Part shown: piece after piece, positions 34,333 through 43,110 of the stretch | How the letters are laid out: the number at the start of each line of letters is the position of its first letter | Numbering within the stretch: position 1 is the first letter of the stretch | DNA from: Bacillota bacterium | GTDB lineage: Bacteria > Bacillota > Clostridia > Lachnospirales > Lachnospiraceae | Direction of reading: 5' to 3' | DNA: 64,000 bases | NCBI GenBank assembly: GCA_023386815.1 | Contig: JAEWIZ010000022.1 | Location: forward strand, 310,001-374,000 | Program-made: the position numbers and the translations under genes | The notes under the pieces: model-generated | Seen by the model: the letters and a program-made list of their open reading frames with translations, nothing else | The model's database searches: none | Told to the model about the DNA's origin: nothing

Positions 34333-35499
34333 TTATTTTGATTTTGATTTAGAATACACGTCAAAGGCTACCGCTGCTAAAAGTACAAAGCCTTTAATCG
34401 CTTGCTGCCAGTCGATACTGATACCCATGATGGACATACCATTATTTAAGACACCCATAAGTAGACCACCAACCATAGCTCCGACAACTGTACCAATACC
34501 GCCTGAAGTGGAAGCTCCACCAATGAAGCAGGCTGCAATAGCATCCAACTCGAAGTTAACACCGGCCTTTGGGGTTGCGGAGTTCAGTCTTCCTGTAAAT
34601 ACTACACCAGCAAGTGCTGCCAATACACCCATATTTGCATAGACCCAGAACATTACCTTCTTCGTATTAACACCAGATAATTGAGCTGCCTTTGCATTTC
34701 CACCGAAGGCATAAATATGTCTGCCCGGTATTGTCTTCAAGGTAATGAAGGAATAAATCAGTACTAAAGCAATTACAATAATCAGTACCATTGGAACTCC
34801 CTTATAAGAAGCCAAGGAGAATGTGAAGGCATTCAGTACTGCCAAAATTCCTACAACCTGAGGAATAAAAATCTTATAAGGAGTTACTTCAAAACCATAT
34901 TTTTTCTTATTCTTTCTGCCATTCAGCTCTTTTAACACATAGAGCACAGAGGCTACAATGCCTAATAAAATCGCCAATAGATTCAATCCACCGGTACTTG
35001 CAATATCCGGTATAAATCCGGAAGCTAAGAATGTATAGCCACTTGGCAAGGGAGCGAGACTGGTTCCCTGCAATACAACCAAGGTTAGACCACGAAAGAT
35101 CAACATACCTGCCAAAGTTGCAATGAAGGCCGGTACTCCTACATAGGCAATCCAAAATCCTTGCCAGCATCCAATTACTAAACCTAACAAAATAGAAGCA
35201 ATGATGGTAGGAAGAACAGGTATATCCATCTTTAGCATCATGATAGCTGAGATAGCACCAACAAAACCTGCTACCGAACCAACCGAAAGGTCAACGTTAC
35301 CACCAGTTAAAATACAAAGCAGCATACCAATAGCAAGGATTAATATGTAAGCATTCTGTGAAATTAAGTTAGCGATATTCAGCGGTTTTAATAGTACCCC
35401 GCCTGTTAAAATCTGAAATAAAATAATTACTACTACCAAAGCAATAACCATTACATATTGACGTAGATTACCCTTTAATAAATCACCCGTCTTACCCAT
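34333..35499 (-). CDS. sugar ABC transporter permease (XylH/GguB-like)
   Basis: 388 residues, about ten membrane helices. The signature region GVPAFIATLAGMLIFRGL, then GGNAKAAQLSGVNTKKVMFWVYANMGVLAALAGVVFTGRL (residues ~255-295), is that of BPD_transp_2 permeases for ribose/xylose-type importers; an insert of about 60 residues between helices, including the NGRKNKKKYG loop, matches the longer XylH/GguB subtype. Last gene of the three-gene operon; overlaps the ATPase gene by 8 bp and has its own AGGAGGGG box. Confidence 0.92.
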   Translation of the reverse strand: MGKTGDLLKGNLRQYVMVIALVVVIILFQILTGGVLLKPLNIANLISQNAYILILAIGMLLCILTGGNVDLSVGSVAGFVGAISAIMMLKMDIPVLPTIIASILLGLVIGCWQGFWIAYVGVPAFIATLAGMLIFRGLTLVVLQGTSLAPLPSGYTFLASGFIPDIASTGGLNLLAILLGIVASVLYVLKELNGRKNKKKYGFEVTPYKIFIPQVVGILAVLNAFTFSLASYKGVPMVLIIVIALVLIYSFITLKTIPGRHIYAFGGNAKAAQLSGVNTKKVMFWVYANMGVLAALAGVVFTGRLNSATPKAGVNFELDAIAACFIGGASTSGGIGTVVGAMVGGLLMGVLNNGMSIMGISIDWQQAIKGFVLLAAVAFDVYSKSKSK

Positions 35500-37039
35500 G
35501 ATACCCCTCCTGATGACTCTGCATTATACAATTCATTATGCTGACTTGCGAAGCTTCATCAGCTGTTAATTCTCCTACAATTCTACCTTCATTCATAACG
35601 TAAACTCGATCGCACATACCTAAGATCTCTGGCAGCTCCGACGATATCATAATTACTGCCTTTCCATTTTCAGTCAACTCATTAATAACAGAATATATTT
35701 CATACTTAGCACCGACATCAATACCACGAGTTGGTTCATCAAGAATTAAGACATCAGGATCGGAGAATATCCATTTACTGAATACCACCTTTTGCTGATT
35801 TCCACCAGATAGATTTCCAGTCTTTTGAAGAATGCTGGAAGATTTGATCCTTAGCTTGTTCCGGTAATCTTCCGCAACCTTAACCTCTTTATTTTCATCA
35901 ATCACAGCACCTTTACTAATCTTATGAAAAGCGGTTAAACTAATATTATGTTTAATGCTATCCATCAAAATCAGACCTGCATTCTTTCTATCCTCCGTCG
36001 TATAGGCGATGCCATGTTTGATAGCATCCTTAACATTTTTTATGCTGATTTCTTTTCCGTCTTTTATGATAGTTCCTTGAATCTTCTTTCCATAGGATCT
36101 ACCGAATACACTCATCGCAAACTCGGTACGTCCAGCGCCCATTAATCCGGCAATTCCAACTACTTCGCCTCTTCTTGTATTGATACTGACATTTTTTAGT
36201 ATATGTTTCGATTCGTCTTTCGGATCATATGCATTCCAATCCCTAACCTCAAAGCATATTTCACCAATTTTATGATTTCTTTTCGGGAATCGGTCAATCA
36301 GGTCACGCCCAACCATTCCCTTGATAATTCTATCCTCGGTAATTTCATCAATTCCTTTCACCAAGGTTTCAATGGTTTTACCGTCACGAATAACGGTTAT
36401 CTCATCAGCCACTCTCGTAACTTCATTCAGCTTGTGTGAAATAATAATACTTGTTATGCCATGATTCTTCAGGTCTAATAATAAATCCAGCAAATGTTTC
36501 GAATCTTCATCATTTAAGGCTGCTGTGGGCTCATCTAAGATTAGTATCTTGACATCCTTGGCAAGTGCCTTAATAATCTCAACTAATTGCTGTTTACCCA
36601 TTCCGATATCCTTGATTCGGGTTTCAATATTTTCCTTCAAGCCAACCTTTTTCATCATTTCCATTGTTCTGATTCGGGTTTTATCCCAACTGATAAAGGG
36701 TCCCCTGTTGGTTTGCTCATTACCGAGAAAGACATTTTCTGCAATCGAAAGTTGAGGGATTAGCGCTAGCTCCTGATGGATGATTGCAATGCCTTTTCCT
36801 TCACTTTCTTTAATATTCTTAAATTCACATACCTGTCCTCCGATAACAATGTCTCCTTCGTAGGTTCCAAAAGGATATACACCGCTTAAGACGTTCATCA
36901 GGGTCGATTTTCCAGCTCCGTTTTCTCCTACCAGTGCATGTATATGTCTGGGCTTAACTTGCAGATTAACGTTATCGAGAGCCTTGACGCCAGGAAACGA
37001 TTTTGATATATTTCTCATTTCCAATGCATATTGTTCCAT
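35492..37039 (-). CDS. sugar ABC transporter ATPase, two NBDs (XylG/GguA-like)
   Basis: 515 residues, two fused nucleotide-binding domains. NBD1: Walker A GENGAGKSTL near residue 38, signature GMGKQQLVEI, Walker B ILILDEPTAAL. NBD2: degenerate Walker A GLMGAGRTEF, intact signature LSGGNQQKVVFSKW and DVLILDEPTRGIDVGAK. This asymmetry is normal for CUT2-type sugar importers. Pairs with the permease and binding protein on either side; xylose, arabinose/galactose or a related sugar is the likely cargo by similarity to XylG/GguA. Confidence 0.93.
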   Translation of the reverse strand: MEQYALEMRNISKSFPGVKALDNVNLQVKPRHIHALVGENGAGKSTLMNVLSGVYPFGTYEGDIVIGGQVCEFKNIKESEGKGIAIIHQELALIPQLSIAENVFLGNEQTNRGPFISWDKTRIRTMEMMKKVGLKENIETRIKDIGMGKQQLVEIIKALAKDVKILILDEPTAALNDEDSKHLLDLLLDLKNHGITSIIISHKLNEVTRVADEITVIRDGKTIETLVKGIDEITEDRIIKGMVGRDLIDRFPKRNHKIGEICFEVRDWNAYDPKDESKHILKNVSINTRRGEVVGIAGLMGAGRTEFAMSVFGRSYGKKIQGTIIKDGKEISIKNVKDAIKHGIAYTTEDRKNAGLILMDSIKHNISLTAFHKISKGAVIDENKEVKVAEDYRNKLRIKSSSILQKTGNLSGGNQQKVVFSKWIFSDPDVLILDEPTRGIDVGAKYEIYSVINELTENGKAVIMISSELPEILGMCDRVYVMNEGRIVGELTADEASQVSIMNCIMQSHQEGYHG

Positions 37040-37106
37040 GCTTCCACTCCTTTAGCATCCGCTTTAAATTCTGATTGCCTCGTGCCGCTTATGATACTTG
37101 ATACCA

Positions 37107-37142
37107 AAATGTCGGTTAGCATTTCTCTCCTAACCGACATTT
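37107..37142 (-). terminator. intercistronic hairpin inside the sugar ABC operon
   Basis: AAATGTCGGTTAG (37107-37119) pairs with CTAACCGACATTT (37130-37142), 13 bp. It lies between the binding protein gene and the ATPase gene with only a short T-run, so it is likely a partial terminator or 3'-end stabiliser giving more binding protein than transporter. Confidence 0.7.
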
Positions 37143-37163
37143 CAGTAGCTAAGCTTTTCTTTC

Positions 37164-38342
37164 TTATTTAATATCTTCTTCCTTTAAATATCCTGAATCA
37201 ATTACTAATTCCTGATAATTATCCTTAGTTACAATAAATGGCTCGAGAAGATAGGAAGGAACAACTTTAACATTGTTATTATAAGTCTCTGTATCGTTAA
37301 TTTCTGGCTCCTTACCAGAAAGAACTGCATCTACCATGCCAGCTGCAACTTTTGCAAGTTCACGTGTATCCTTCAAAATTGTTGAATACTGATCACCGGA
37401 TACGATTAATTTAATAGAAGCTGCTTCTGCATCCTGACCTGTTACAACTGGTGTATCTTTACCTGTTAAACCAAATGCTGTAGTTGCGGATAAGATACCT
37501 CTGGATAAACCATCATATGGAGATAATACGCCGTGAAGTGTCTTTCCATCAGTGTAGTTTGCTGCAAGAATAGCATCCATACGAGACTGTGCAACAGCGC
37601 CGTCCCAACGTAGTGTTCCAACTTCATCCTGAGTTACCTGACCGGATGGAACAACAACGGTGCCATCATCAATCAATGGTTGAAGTACATCCATAGCACC
37701 CTGGAAGAAATAGAAAGAGTTTGTATCATCAGGAGAACCGGCAAATAACTCGATATTATAAGGTCCTTCACCCTTGAGGGCTTTTAAACCGTCAACTAAG
37801 GACTGAGCCTGCTGTTGACCTACACGTCTGTTATCAAAAGTTGCATAGTAGGAAACTGCATCTGTATTAACTAAGAGACGGTCATAAGAGATTACCTTAA
37901 CGCCTTCCGCTGCTGCTGCATCTAAGGTATCGGAAAGAGTGGAACCATCGATTGCTGCAATAACTAATACCTTTGCACCTTTGGTGATCATATTTTCAAT
38001 CTGTGACTTCTGAGTTGGAATATCATCTTCAGCATACTGTAAATCCACGGTATAGCCTTTTGCTTCCAGGATTTCTTTCATTGCTGCACCGTCTTTAATC
38101 CAACGCTCGCTGGATTGAGTTGGCATTGCAATACCTATGTATTGTCCTGCACCTGTCTGTTCTTCTGCCGCTGGTGCTTCTGTTGCTGCCTGCTCCTGTG
38201 TCGCTGCAGCCTTCGTAGGTTCTGTGTTAGTTGTTTCTGTTGTATCTGTTTTCTTACCACATGCGGTAAACATTGATACAGACATACCTAGAACTACAAG
38301 TAATGATAATACTTTTCGAACACCCCATTTGTTTCTTTTCAT
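37164..38342 (-). CDS. sugar-binding lipoprotein of ABC importer (ChvE/XylF-like)
   Basis: 392 residues. Lipoprotein signal peptide with lipobox FTAC near residue 28, then an Ala/Glu/Thr-rich linker to about residue 65, then a type I periplasmic-binding fold: YIGIAMPTQSSERWIKDG, AKVLVIAAIDGSTLSD, ISYDRLLVNTDAVSYYATFDN, VVTGQDAEAASIKLI and QYSTILKD. The SYDRLL and TGQDAE motifs are those of ChvE/XylF. First gene of the operon; AAGGAGG before the ATG. Acts outside the membrane and delivers the sugar to the permease. Confidence 0.93.
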   Translation of the reverse strand: MKRNKWGVRKVLSLLVVLGMSVSMFTACGKKTDTTETTNTEPTKAAATQEQAATEAPAAEEQTGAGQYIGIAMPTQSSERWIKDGAAMKEILEAKGYTVDLQYAEDDIPTQKSQIENMITKGAKVLVIAAIDGSTLSDTLDAAAAEGVKVISYDRLLVNTDAVSYYATFDNRRVGQQQAQSLVDGLKALKGEGPYNIELFAGSPDDTNSFYFFQGAMDVLQPLIDDGTVVVPSGQVTQDEVGTLRWDGAVAQSRMDAILAANYTDGKTLHGVLSPYDGLSRGILSATTAFGLTGKDTPVVTGQDAEAASIKLIVSGDQYSTILKDTRELAKVAAGMVDAVLSGKEPEINDTETYNNNVKVVPSYLLEPFIVTKDNYQELVIDSGYLKEEDIK

Positions 38343-38388
38343 AAAATCCTCCTTGTTATTTTATAGATTTTTGTTTATTTATGCTAAA

Positions 38389-38405
38389 CTATAGATTTTC
38401 TATAG
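38389..38405. promoter_or_regulatory. inverted repeat upstream of the sugar-binding protein gene
   Basis: CTATAG-N5-CTATAG (38389-38405), within 65 bp of the start codon of the sugar-binding protein; may be an operator or overlap the -10 region. Confidence 0.4.
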
Positions 38406-38446
38406 CTAACAACAAAATTATTCGAAACGACATTTTTACCATTATT

Positions 38447-38492
38447 CTTTCGTCAACTTTCGTTTGTGTTCGTTTTACATTTCGTTTTTGTT
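38447..38492. promoter_or_regulatory. phased TTTCGTT boxes, candidate DeoR operator near the ABC operon
   Basis: CG dinucleotides in TTTCGT-like boxes fall at 38451, 38461, 38471 and 38483, one per helical turn, each flanked by T-runs (e.g. CTTTCGTTTG, TGTTCGTTTTA). DeoR/GlpR-family repressors bind repeated boxes of this kind. Located about 105 bp upstream of the binding protein gene. Confidence 0.55.
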
Positions 38493-38732
38493 TGTATGCT
38501 TGAATCATACCACTGCTATCTATAATTGTCAACAATTATTTTCATGGTTATCTTTTTTTATTATGCACATTTAACATACATAAACGAAGATTCTTTCGAA
38601 ATCCTTGATTTATGGCACTTTTTGACAGGTTAACTTTCACAAGAAATTTGAACATTAATGCAAGTAAATCAGCAAATTCAACTCCAGAATCTCAAAATTT
38701 CGGGGTGTTTTCCAGAATTATTTTTCTAATAA

Positions 38733-38785
38733 CTTTTGTTTTGTATTGTTTTCTTCGTTTTCAATGTTTATTATTGTTTTTTTAA
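38733..38785. promoter_or_regulatory. second phased T-rich box array, near the deoR-like gene
   Basis: TTGTTTT/CGTTTT/TGTTTA units recur about every 10 bp (TTGTTTTGTATTGTTTTCTT and on), ending about 85 bp before the regulator start. A possible autoregulatory site; less sharp than the array at 38447-38492. Confidence 0.4.
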
Positions 38786-38868
38786 CAAGAATCGTGTATG
38801 ATAATCAAGTAAATCGCTTTTTAGCTAGTACTACGGCCTTTACTACTATGAAAAGATAGGATAACGAT

Positions 38869-39642
38869 ATGTTTGCAATTGAACGAATACGAATTATTAA
38901 GAACTACTTGTTAAAAGATCATAAAGTATCCGTAACTAAATTAAGTGAGTTGCTTAACGTTACTGAGGTTACTATCCGCCGAGACCTGGAGAAATTAGAA
39001 GCAGAAGGTTTTCTGAAACGTACTCATGGCGGAGCAGTTCTGCTTGATCCTACCCAGGAGCAGATATGGGACGAATCCGATTCCCTCGAAGACGTTCAGT
39101 TATATCAGGAAATTGCAGATACTGCATTCCACCTCGTAGGTGACGGCGAAGCAATTATGCTTGCAACCGGAACAGTTAATGCCTATATTGCTAAGGCTCT
39201 GTCCATGCGAAGTAATCTGACTGTTGTCACCAACGACTTACAGATAGCTGCTGCTTTTGCACATTCTCCAACCAACAACCTGATTCTGCTCGGTGGTGAT
39301 CTGGACGATAATGCAGTATATGGTCAGATGACGATAGATAATTTAAGAAACTTTTCTTTTGATCATATTTTTATAGAAATCGACGGTTTAAGTGAGACCG
39401 TAGGCATAACTGTTTCCAGTACAAAAAAAGCCACCCTAATTCAGCACTCCATAAAGCTTGCTGACTCGGTGACTGTTGTCTGCTTATCCCGTTTTTTTGG
39501 TACAAAGTCCCTTTATCGTGTTGGAAATCTAAATATTGCGCATCGTGTTCTGACTGATTCTAAGCTGGAAGATCAATACAAGAAATTTATCTACAATCAA
39601 AACATTCCTCTTTTTACTTCCATTGATGTTTATGAAAATTAG
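38869..39642 (+). CDS. DeoR/GlpR-family transcriptional regulator
   Basis: 257 residues. N-terminal winged helix: HKVSVTKLSELLNVTEVTIRRDLEKLEAEGFLKRTHGGAVL (residues ~18-58), the classic DeoR signature. The C-terminal effector domain (75-235) has MLATGTVNAYIAKAL, VTNDLQIAAAFA, LLGGDLDD and a DHIFIEIDGLS segment, where the usual Gly-rich sugar-phosphate motifs are recognisable but altered (e.g. EIDGLS in place of GxDGxx). Likely senses a sugar phosphate and controls both the divergent ABC operon and its own operon with the ATPase gene downstream (21-bp gap). Confidence 0.9.
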   Translation: MFAIERIRIIKNYLLKDHKVSVTKLSELLNVTEVTIRRDLEKLEAEGFLKRTHGGAVLLDPTQEQIWDESDSLEDVQLYQEIADTAFHLVGDGEAIMLATGTVNAYIAKALSMRSNLTVVTNDLQIAAAFAHSPTNNLILLGGDLDDNAVYGQMTIDNLRNFSFDHIFIEIDGLSETVGITVSSTKKATLIQHSIKLADSVTVVCLSRFFGTKSLYRVGNLNIAHRVLTDSKLEDQYKKFIYNQNIPLFTSIDVYEN

Positions 39643-39662
39643 TTCTTATCAGGAGGTTCACT

Positions 39663-41183
39663 TTGAATAATCCATTGCTTGAACTTAAGAATATTAACCT
39701 TGAGGTATTTAATTTCCAGCTCAGGGATATTAACATCTCTCTCTATCCAGGTGAAGTACACATGATTATGGGTGAGAACGGCTCTGGTAAAAGTATGCTT
39801 ATGGAGCTTATTAGCGGAATGATTCAGCCAGATTCCGGTGAGATTTATTTTGACGGGCAATTAGTAAAGCCCAAGAGTCTGTCCTTTTATTCTACAAATG
39901 AACTGATCTTTGTTCAACAACACTCTACCCTATTAGATAATCTTAGTGTAGCAGAAAATCTATATTTTCATAATCTGCCTTACAAAAATAAGGTTTTACA
40001 TTCCATTGATTACGATAAGCTGAATAAACAATTTCGAGATTTAATTCTGGAATTAAACCTTCCTATACATACAACTGACACGGTTAAAACACTTGGATTA
40101 GCTCAGCGGCAGATGATTGAGTTTTGCAAAGCCTATATCTCCGATGCGAAGGTTGTAATACTGGATGAGCCTTCTGCTACTCTGACCCCCAGTGAACGTG
40201 ATTTACTCTATCGAATCGTCAATCAAATCAGAGCTCGTGGTGCAGGTATCTTCTATATCACCCATCGAATTGATGACACAATGAAAATTGGAGATCGAAT
40301 TTCCATTATTAGAAACGGAGAGTTGGTTGGCACTAAAATTATTAAGGAGACGACAGAAGACGAACTTCTGCATTTATTGGTAGGTTCTCGAATCAAGGAG
40401 CGTTTTCCAAAAATCAATTTCAAGAAAGGCAAAACTCTGCTCAATGTCTCAGCGATGGGCTATGAAGACAAGCTGGCTAATATTAATTTTCAGCTTAGGG
40501 AGGGTGAGATTTTAGGAATTACCGGCCTTGCAGGATCCGGAAGAACCCTACTTGCCCATTGTTTATTCGGTATGGCCGCCTATCATGGTGATATCTACAT
40601 CAATGGTAAATTAATACAAATCAAAAATCCACGAGATGCAATCCGTAACGGCATCGCTCTCATGCCGGAAAATCGGTTCGAGGATTCTATCTTCCAGGGA
40701 ATGGATACGAACGAAAATGTAGCATTTCCATCCTTGCACCGTTTTTCCAGAAATAAAATCATTAATTATGATTATATGAGACAGACTGTTCTGGATTACA
40801 TCACAAAGATAAATCTTCCATATATCAATCGGAGAAGTATTCTATCCTATAGTGATGGAAGTCTACAGAAGGCGATTTTCGCCAAGTGGATGATGAGTCG
40901 GGCAAAGATTTTTATATTAGATGAACCAACACGAGGTATTGATTTGGCCAGTAAAATAGATATTTATAATTTCTTAAATGATATGACAAAAAAGAAGGCA
41001 GCAGTTATTTATATCTCTTCCGATATTGATGAAATTATGGGGGTCTGCGATCGAGTTGCTATATTATCTGATAAAACCTTAGTATGTGATCTGTCAACCA
41101 GTGCAACCTCTGCAGAAGAAATAACCGGCTTACAGGTTCGTATCTCTACAAATGCAAACTCAGCCATCGTAAATAAAAAATAA
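39663..41183 (+). CDS. orphan double-NBD sugar ABC ATPase with altered signature motifs
   Basis: 506 residues, RbsA/XylG-like layout with two NBDs. NBD1 has Walker A GENGSGKSML and Walker B VVILDEPSATL, but the signature reads LGLAQRQMIEF. NBD2 has a degenerate Walker A GLAGSGRTLL, a signature changed to YSDGSLQKAIF and Walker B IFILDEPTRGIDLASK. TTG is the start codon: AGGAGG at 39651-39656 lies six bases before it and no ATG is near. No permease or binding protein gene follows; it is co-transcribed with the DeoR regulator. It may energise the permease at 34333-35499 under another condition, or regulate. Confidence 0.82.
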   Translation: MNNPLLELKNINLEVFNFQLRDINISLYPGEVHMIMGENGSGKSMLMELISGMIQPDSGEIYFDGQLVKPKSLSFYSTNELIFVQQHSTLLDNLSVAENLYFHNLPYKNKVLHSIDYDKLNKQFRDLILELNLPIHTTDTVKTLGLAQRQMIEFCKAYISDAKVVILDEPSATLTPSERDLLYRIVNQIRARGAGIFYITHRIDDTMKIGDRISIIRNGELVGTKIIKETTEDELLHLLVGSRIKERFPKINFKKGKTLLNVSAMGYEDKLANINFQLREGEILGITGLAGSGRTLLAHCLFGMAAYHGDIYINGKLIQIKNPRDAIRNGIALMPENRFEDSIFQGMDTNENVAFPSLHRFSRNKIINYDYMRQTVLDYITKINLPYINRRSILSYSDGSLQKAIFAKWMMSRAKIFILDEPTRGIDLASKIDIYNFLNDMTKKKAAVIYISSDIDEIMGVCDRVAILSDKTLVCDLSTSATSAEEITGLQVRISTNANSAIVNKK

Positions 41184-41232
41184 GAACACAGGGGATGAAG
41201 ATCAATTCTCTTCTTCCCCTGTGTTCGTTTAT
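41184..41232 (+). terminator. terminator of the regulator/ATPase operon
   Basis: GAACACAGGGGA pairs with TCCCCTGTGTTC (outer arms 41184-41195 and 41215-41226), with an inner GAAGA/TCTTC pairing, then GTTT. It begins directly after the stop codon. Confidence 0.8.
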
Positions 41233-41303
41233 TCATAGATAATACAAGCAGAAAATCAATAAAAATGGTTTATCTTATTCCTAACACTTCATAGCTATCG
41301 TCT

Positions 41304-42527
41304 TTAGACAAGTATCGCCTTATGATAGGTCTTCTTTCCCTTACGAATCTTAATTCCGGCTTCTAATTGTTCTGCTGTAATCTTGTGATCAAAGGACTCA
41401 ATGGTGACTTCATTCACTACCACTCCACCTTGTAAAATCAACCGTCTAGCCTCAGATTTTGAAGGAGCTAATTTACATTTTAACATCAGATCCATAATAC
41501 CAATAGCACCATCGGTTAACTCACCAACAGGAATTTCTGTAGTAGGCATGTTGGAATCATCCCCTCCGCCTGCAAATAGAGCATGTGAAGCAGTTTTTGC
41601 TTTTTGTGCTTCTTCCTCTCCATGTACGAGTGCGGTCAGTTCATACGCAAGAATTTCTTTTGCTTCATTTAACTGGCTGCCTTCCCACTCATCCATTGCA
41701 TTGATTTGCTCCAAAGGTAAGAAGGTTAGCATACGGATACATTTAAGAACATCCGCATCCCCAGTATTTCTCCAGTACTGGAAGAACTCAAAAGGAGTAG
41801 TTTTATTCGGATCCAACCACACAGCACCCTTTGCTGTTTTGCCCATCTTCTTGCCTTCAGAATTCATAAGAAGGGTAATTGTCATAGCATAAGCATCTTT
41901 ACCAAGCTTTTTACGGATTAATTCCGTGCCACCAAGCATATTGGACCACTGATCATCTCCACCAAACTGCATATTACATCCGTAATTCTGGAACAAATGA
42001 TAGAAGTCAAAGGATTGCATGATCATGTAGTTGAATTCCAGGAAGGTAAGTCCTTTTTCCATTCTCTGCTTATAGCACTCCGCACGTAGCATATTGTTTA
42101 CAGAAAAGCATGCGCCAACTTCGCGAAGTAAATCTATATAATTTAGCTTCTTCAACCAATCCGCATTGTTAACCATGATGGCTTTACCATCGCCAAATTC
42201 AATGAAACGTTCCATCTGTTGCTTAAAGCAGTCACAATTGTGCTGAATGATCTCATCTGTCATCATAGAACGCATATCTGTTCTACCGGAGGGATCCCCT
42301 ACCGTAGCAGTTCCTCCGCCAATGAGTACTACCGGCTTATTTCCAGCCATTTGCAGACGCTTCATAAGACACAAAGCCATGAAATGTCCTACATGCAGGG
42401 AATCTGCTGTGGGATCGAAGCCAATATAAAAGGTCGCTTTTCCTTCGTTAATCAGGGTTTTAATTTCATCTTCATCCGTAACCTGTGCGATCAGGCCACG
42501 GGCAACTAATTCTTCATAAATATTCAT
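41304..42527 (-). CDS. tyrS: tyrosyl-tRNA synthetase TyrS
   Basis: Charges tRNA-Tyr. 407 residues, class I synthetase. HIGH-type motif in PTADSLHVGHFMAL (residues ~40-53), tyrosine pocket YIGFDPT and NYMIMQSFDFYHL, GGDDQWSNM, KMSKS-type loop GKKMGKTAKG, and a C-terminal S4 RNA-binding domain (SEARRLILQGGVVVN). TyrS type rather than the longer TyrZ form is likely. Start preceded by GGAG ten bases upstream. Regulated by the T-box leader upstream. Confidence 0.96.
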   Translation of the reverse strand: MNIYEELVARGLIAQVTDEDEIKTLINEGKATFYIGFDPTADSLHVGHFMALCLMKRLQMAGNKPVVLIGGGTATVGDPSGRTDMRSMMTDEIIQHNCDCFKQQMERFIEFGDGKAIMVNNADWLKKLNYIDLLREVGACFSVNNMLRAECYKQRMEKGLTFLEFNYMIMQSFDFYHLFQNYGCNMQFGGDDQWSNMLGGTELIRKKLGKDAYAMTITLLMNSEGKKMGKTAKGAVWLDPNKTTPFEFFQYWRNTGDADVLKCIRMLTFLPLEQINAMDEWEGSQLNEAKEILAYELTALVHGEEEAQKAKTASHALFAGGGDDSNMPTTEIPVGELTDGAIGIMDLMLKCKLAPSKSEARRLILQGGVVVNEVTIESFDHKITAEQLEAGIKIRKGKKTYHKAILV

Positions 42528-42645
42528 CTTTCATCTACTCCTTATTTTTTATTTATTAATTGAAACTAGTGTTTGTCTGAATTATCTCTTTGCTTCGGTG
42601 ATTTTATCATTCCTTAACAGATGATTTGTTGGAATTTAAGACGCT

Positions 42646-42905
42646 AAAAAGCCCTCTGCACCTATGGTGCAGAGGGCATATATGCGGTACCACCTCTGAG
42701 ACAGGAACTTCTCACGAAATCCCCCTTATTAAGTGCAAACACACTCATACGCTTTATCGGGCGCACCCGTCATACCCTACTATTAGTTCAGGCTGCAGCT
42801 CTGGGATGTATTTGGATCAGTGCGTTACATCCTCTCACCAACCGGATGCTCTCTGAAAACGTGAAACTGATTTACTTCTTCCCTTCATCGCTTTGTTTAT
42901 TACAT
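42646..42905 (-). promoter_or_regulatory. tyrosine T-box leader with terminator
   Basis: On the - strand: AGAGAG start of stem I, specifier loop AAA-TAC-ATCCCAGAG with the Tyr codon TAC at 42808-42810 (same spacing to the GAG end as in the trp leader), AGTAGGGTATGACGGG, T-box AGGTGGTACCGCA at 42682-42694, and a terminator stem GCCCTCTGCACC/GGTGCAGAGGGC followed by TTTTT (42646-42677). tyrS should be induced by uncharged tRNA-Tyr. Confidence 0.92.
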
Positions 42906-42918
42906 TAATATAGTTAGC

Positions 42919-42948
42919 ATTATAAACGATACTGTCGAAAAAATAAAG
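42919..42948 (-). promoter_or_regulatory. promoter of tyrS
   Basis: TATAAT at 42919-42924 on the - strand; only an AT-rich TTATTT lies at the -35 distance. It sits just before the T-box leader. The rest of the gap to the chitinase gene (42949-43110) shows nothing clear. Confidence 0.5.
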
Positions 42949-43110
42949 CCCTAAATTAATAATTTTATTTCTGGGTATTTTAAAATCTACTTACGGAAGC
43001 AGAATACTGATCCATTACCTTGAGAAATCGACTATCTTGAAATACCCCTTATGCGATTTTTTGCCTAAGAATGGAGGGAATTTTTTCTAGATCGTCAGTT
43101 TATAAAGGTA

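Noticed and set aside
42770..42800. Alternative specifier CTA or TAA in the tyrS leader (near AGTAGGG)
   Set aside because: Aligning with the trp leader, the specifier loop is AAA-TAC-ATCCCAGAG at 42808; the AGTAGGG stretch belongs to a later conserved stem.
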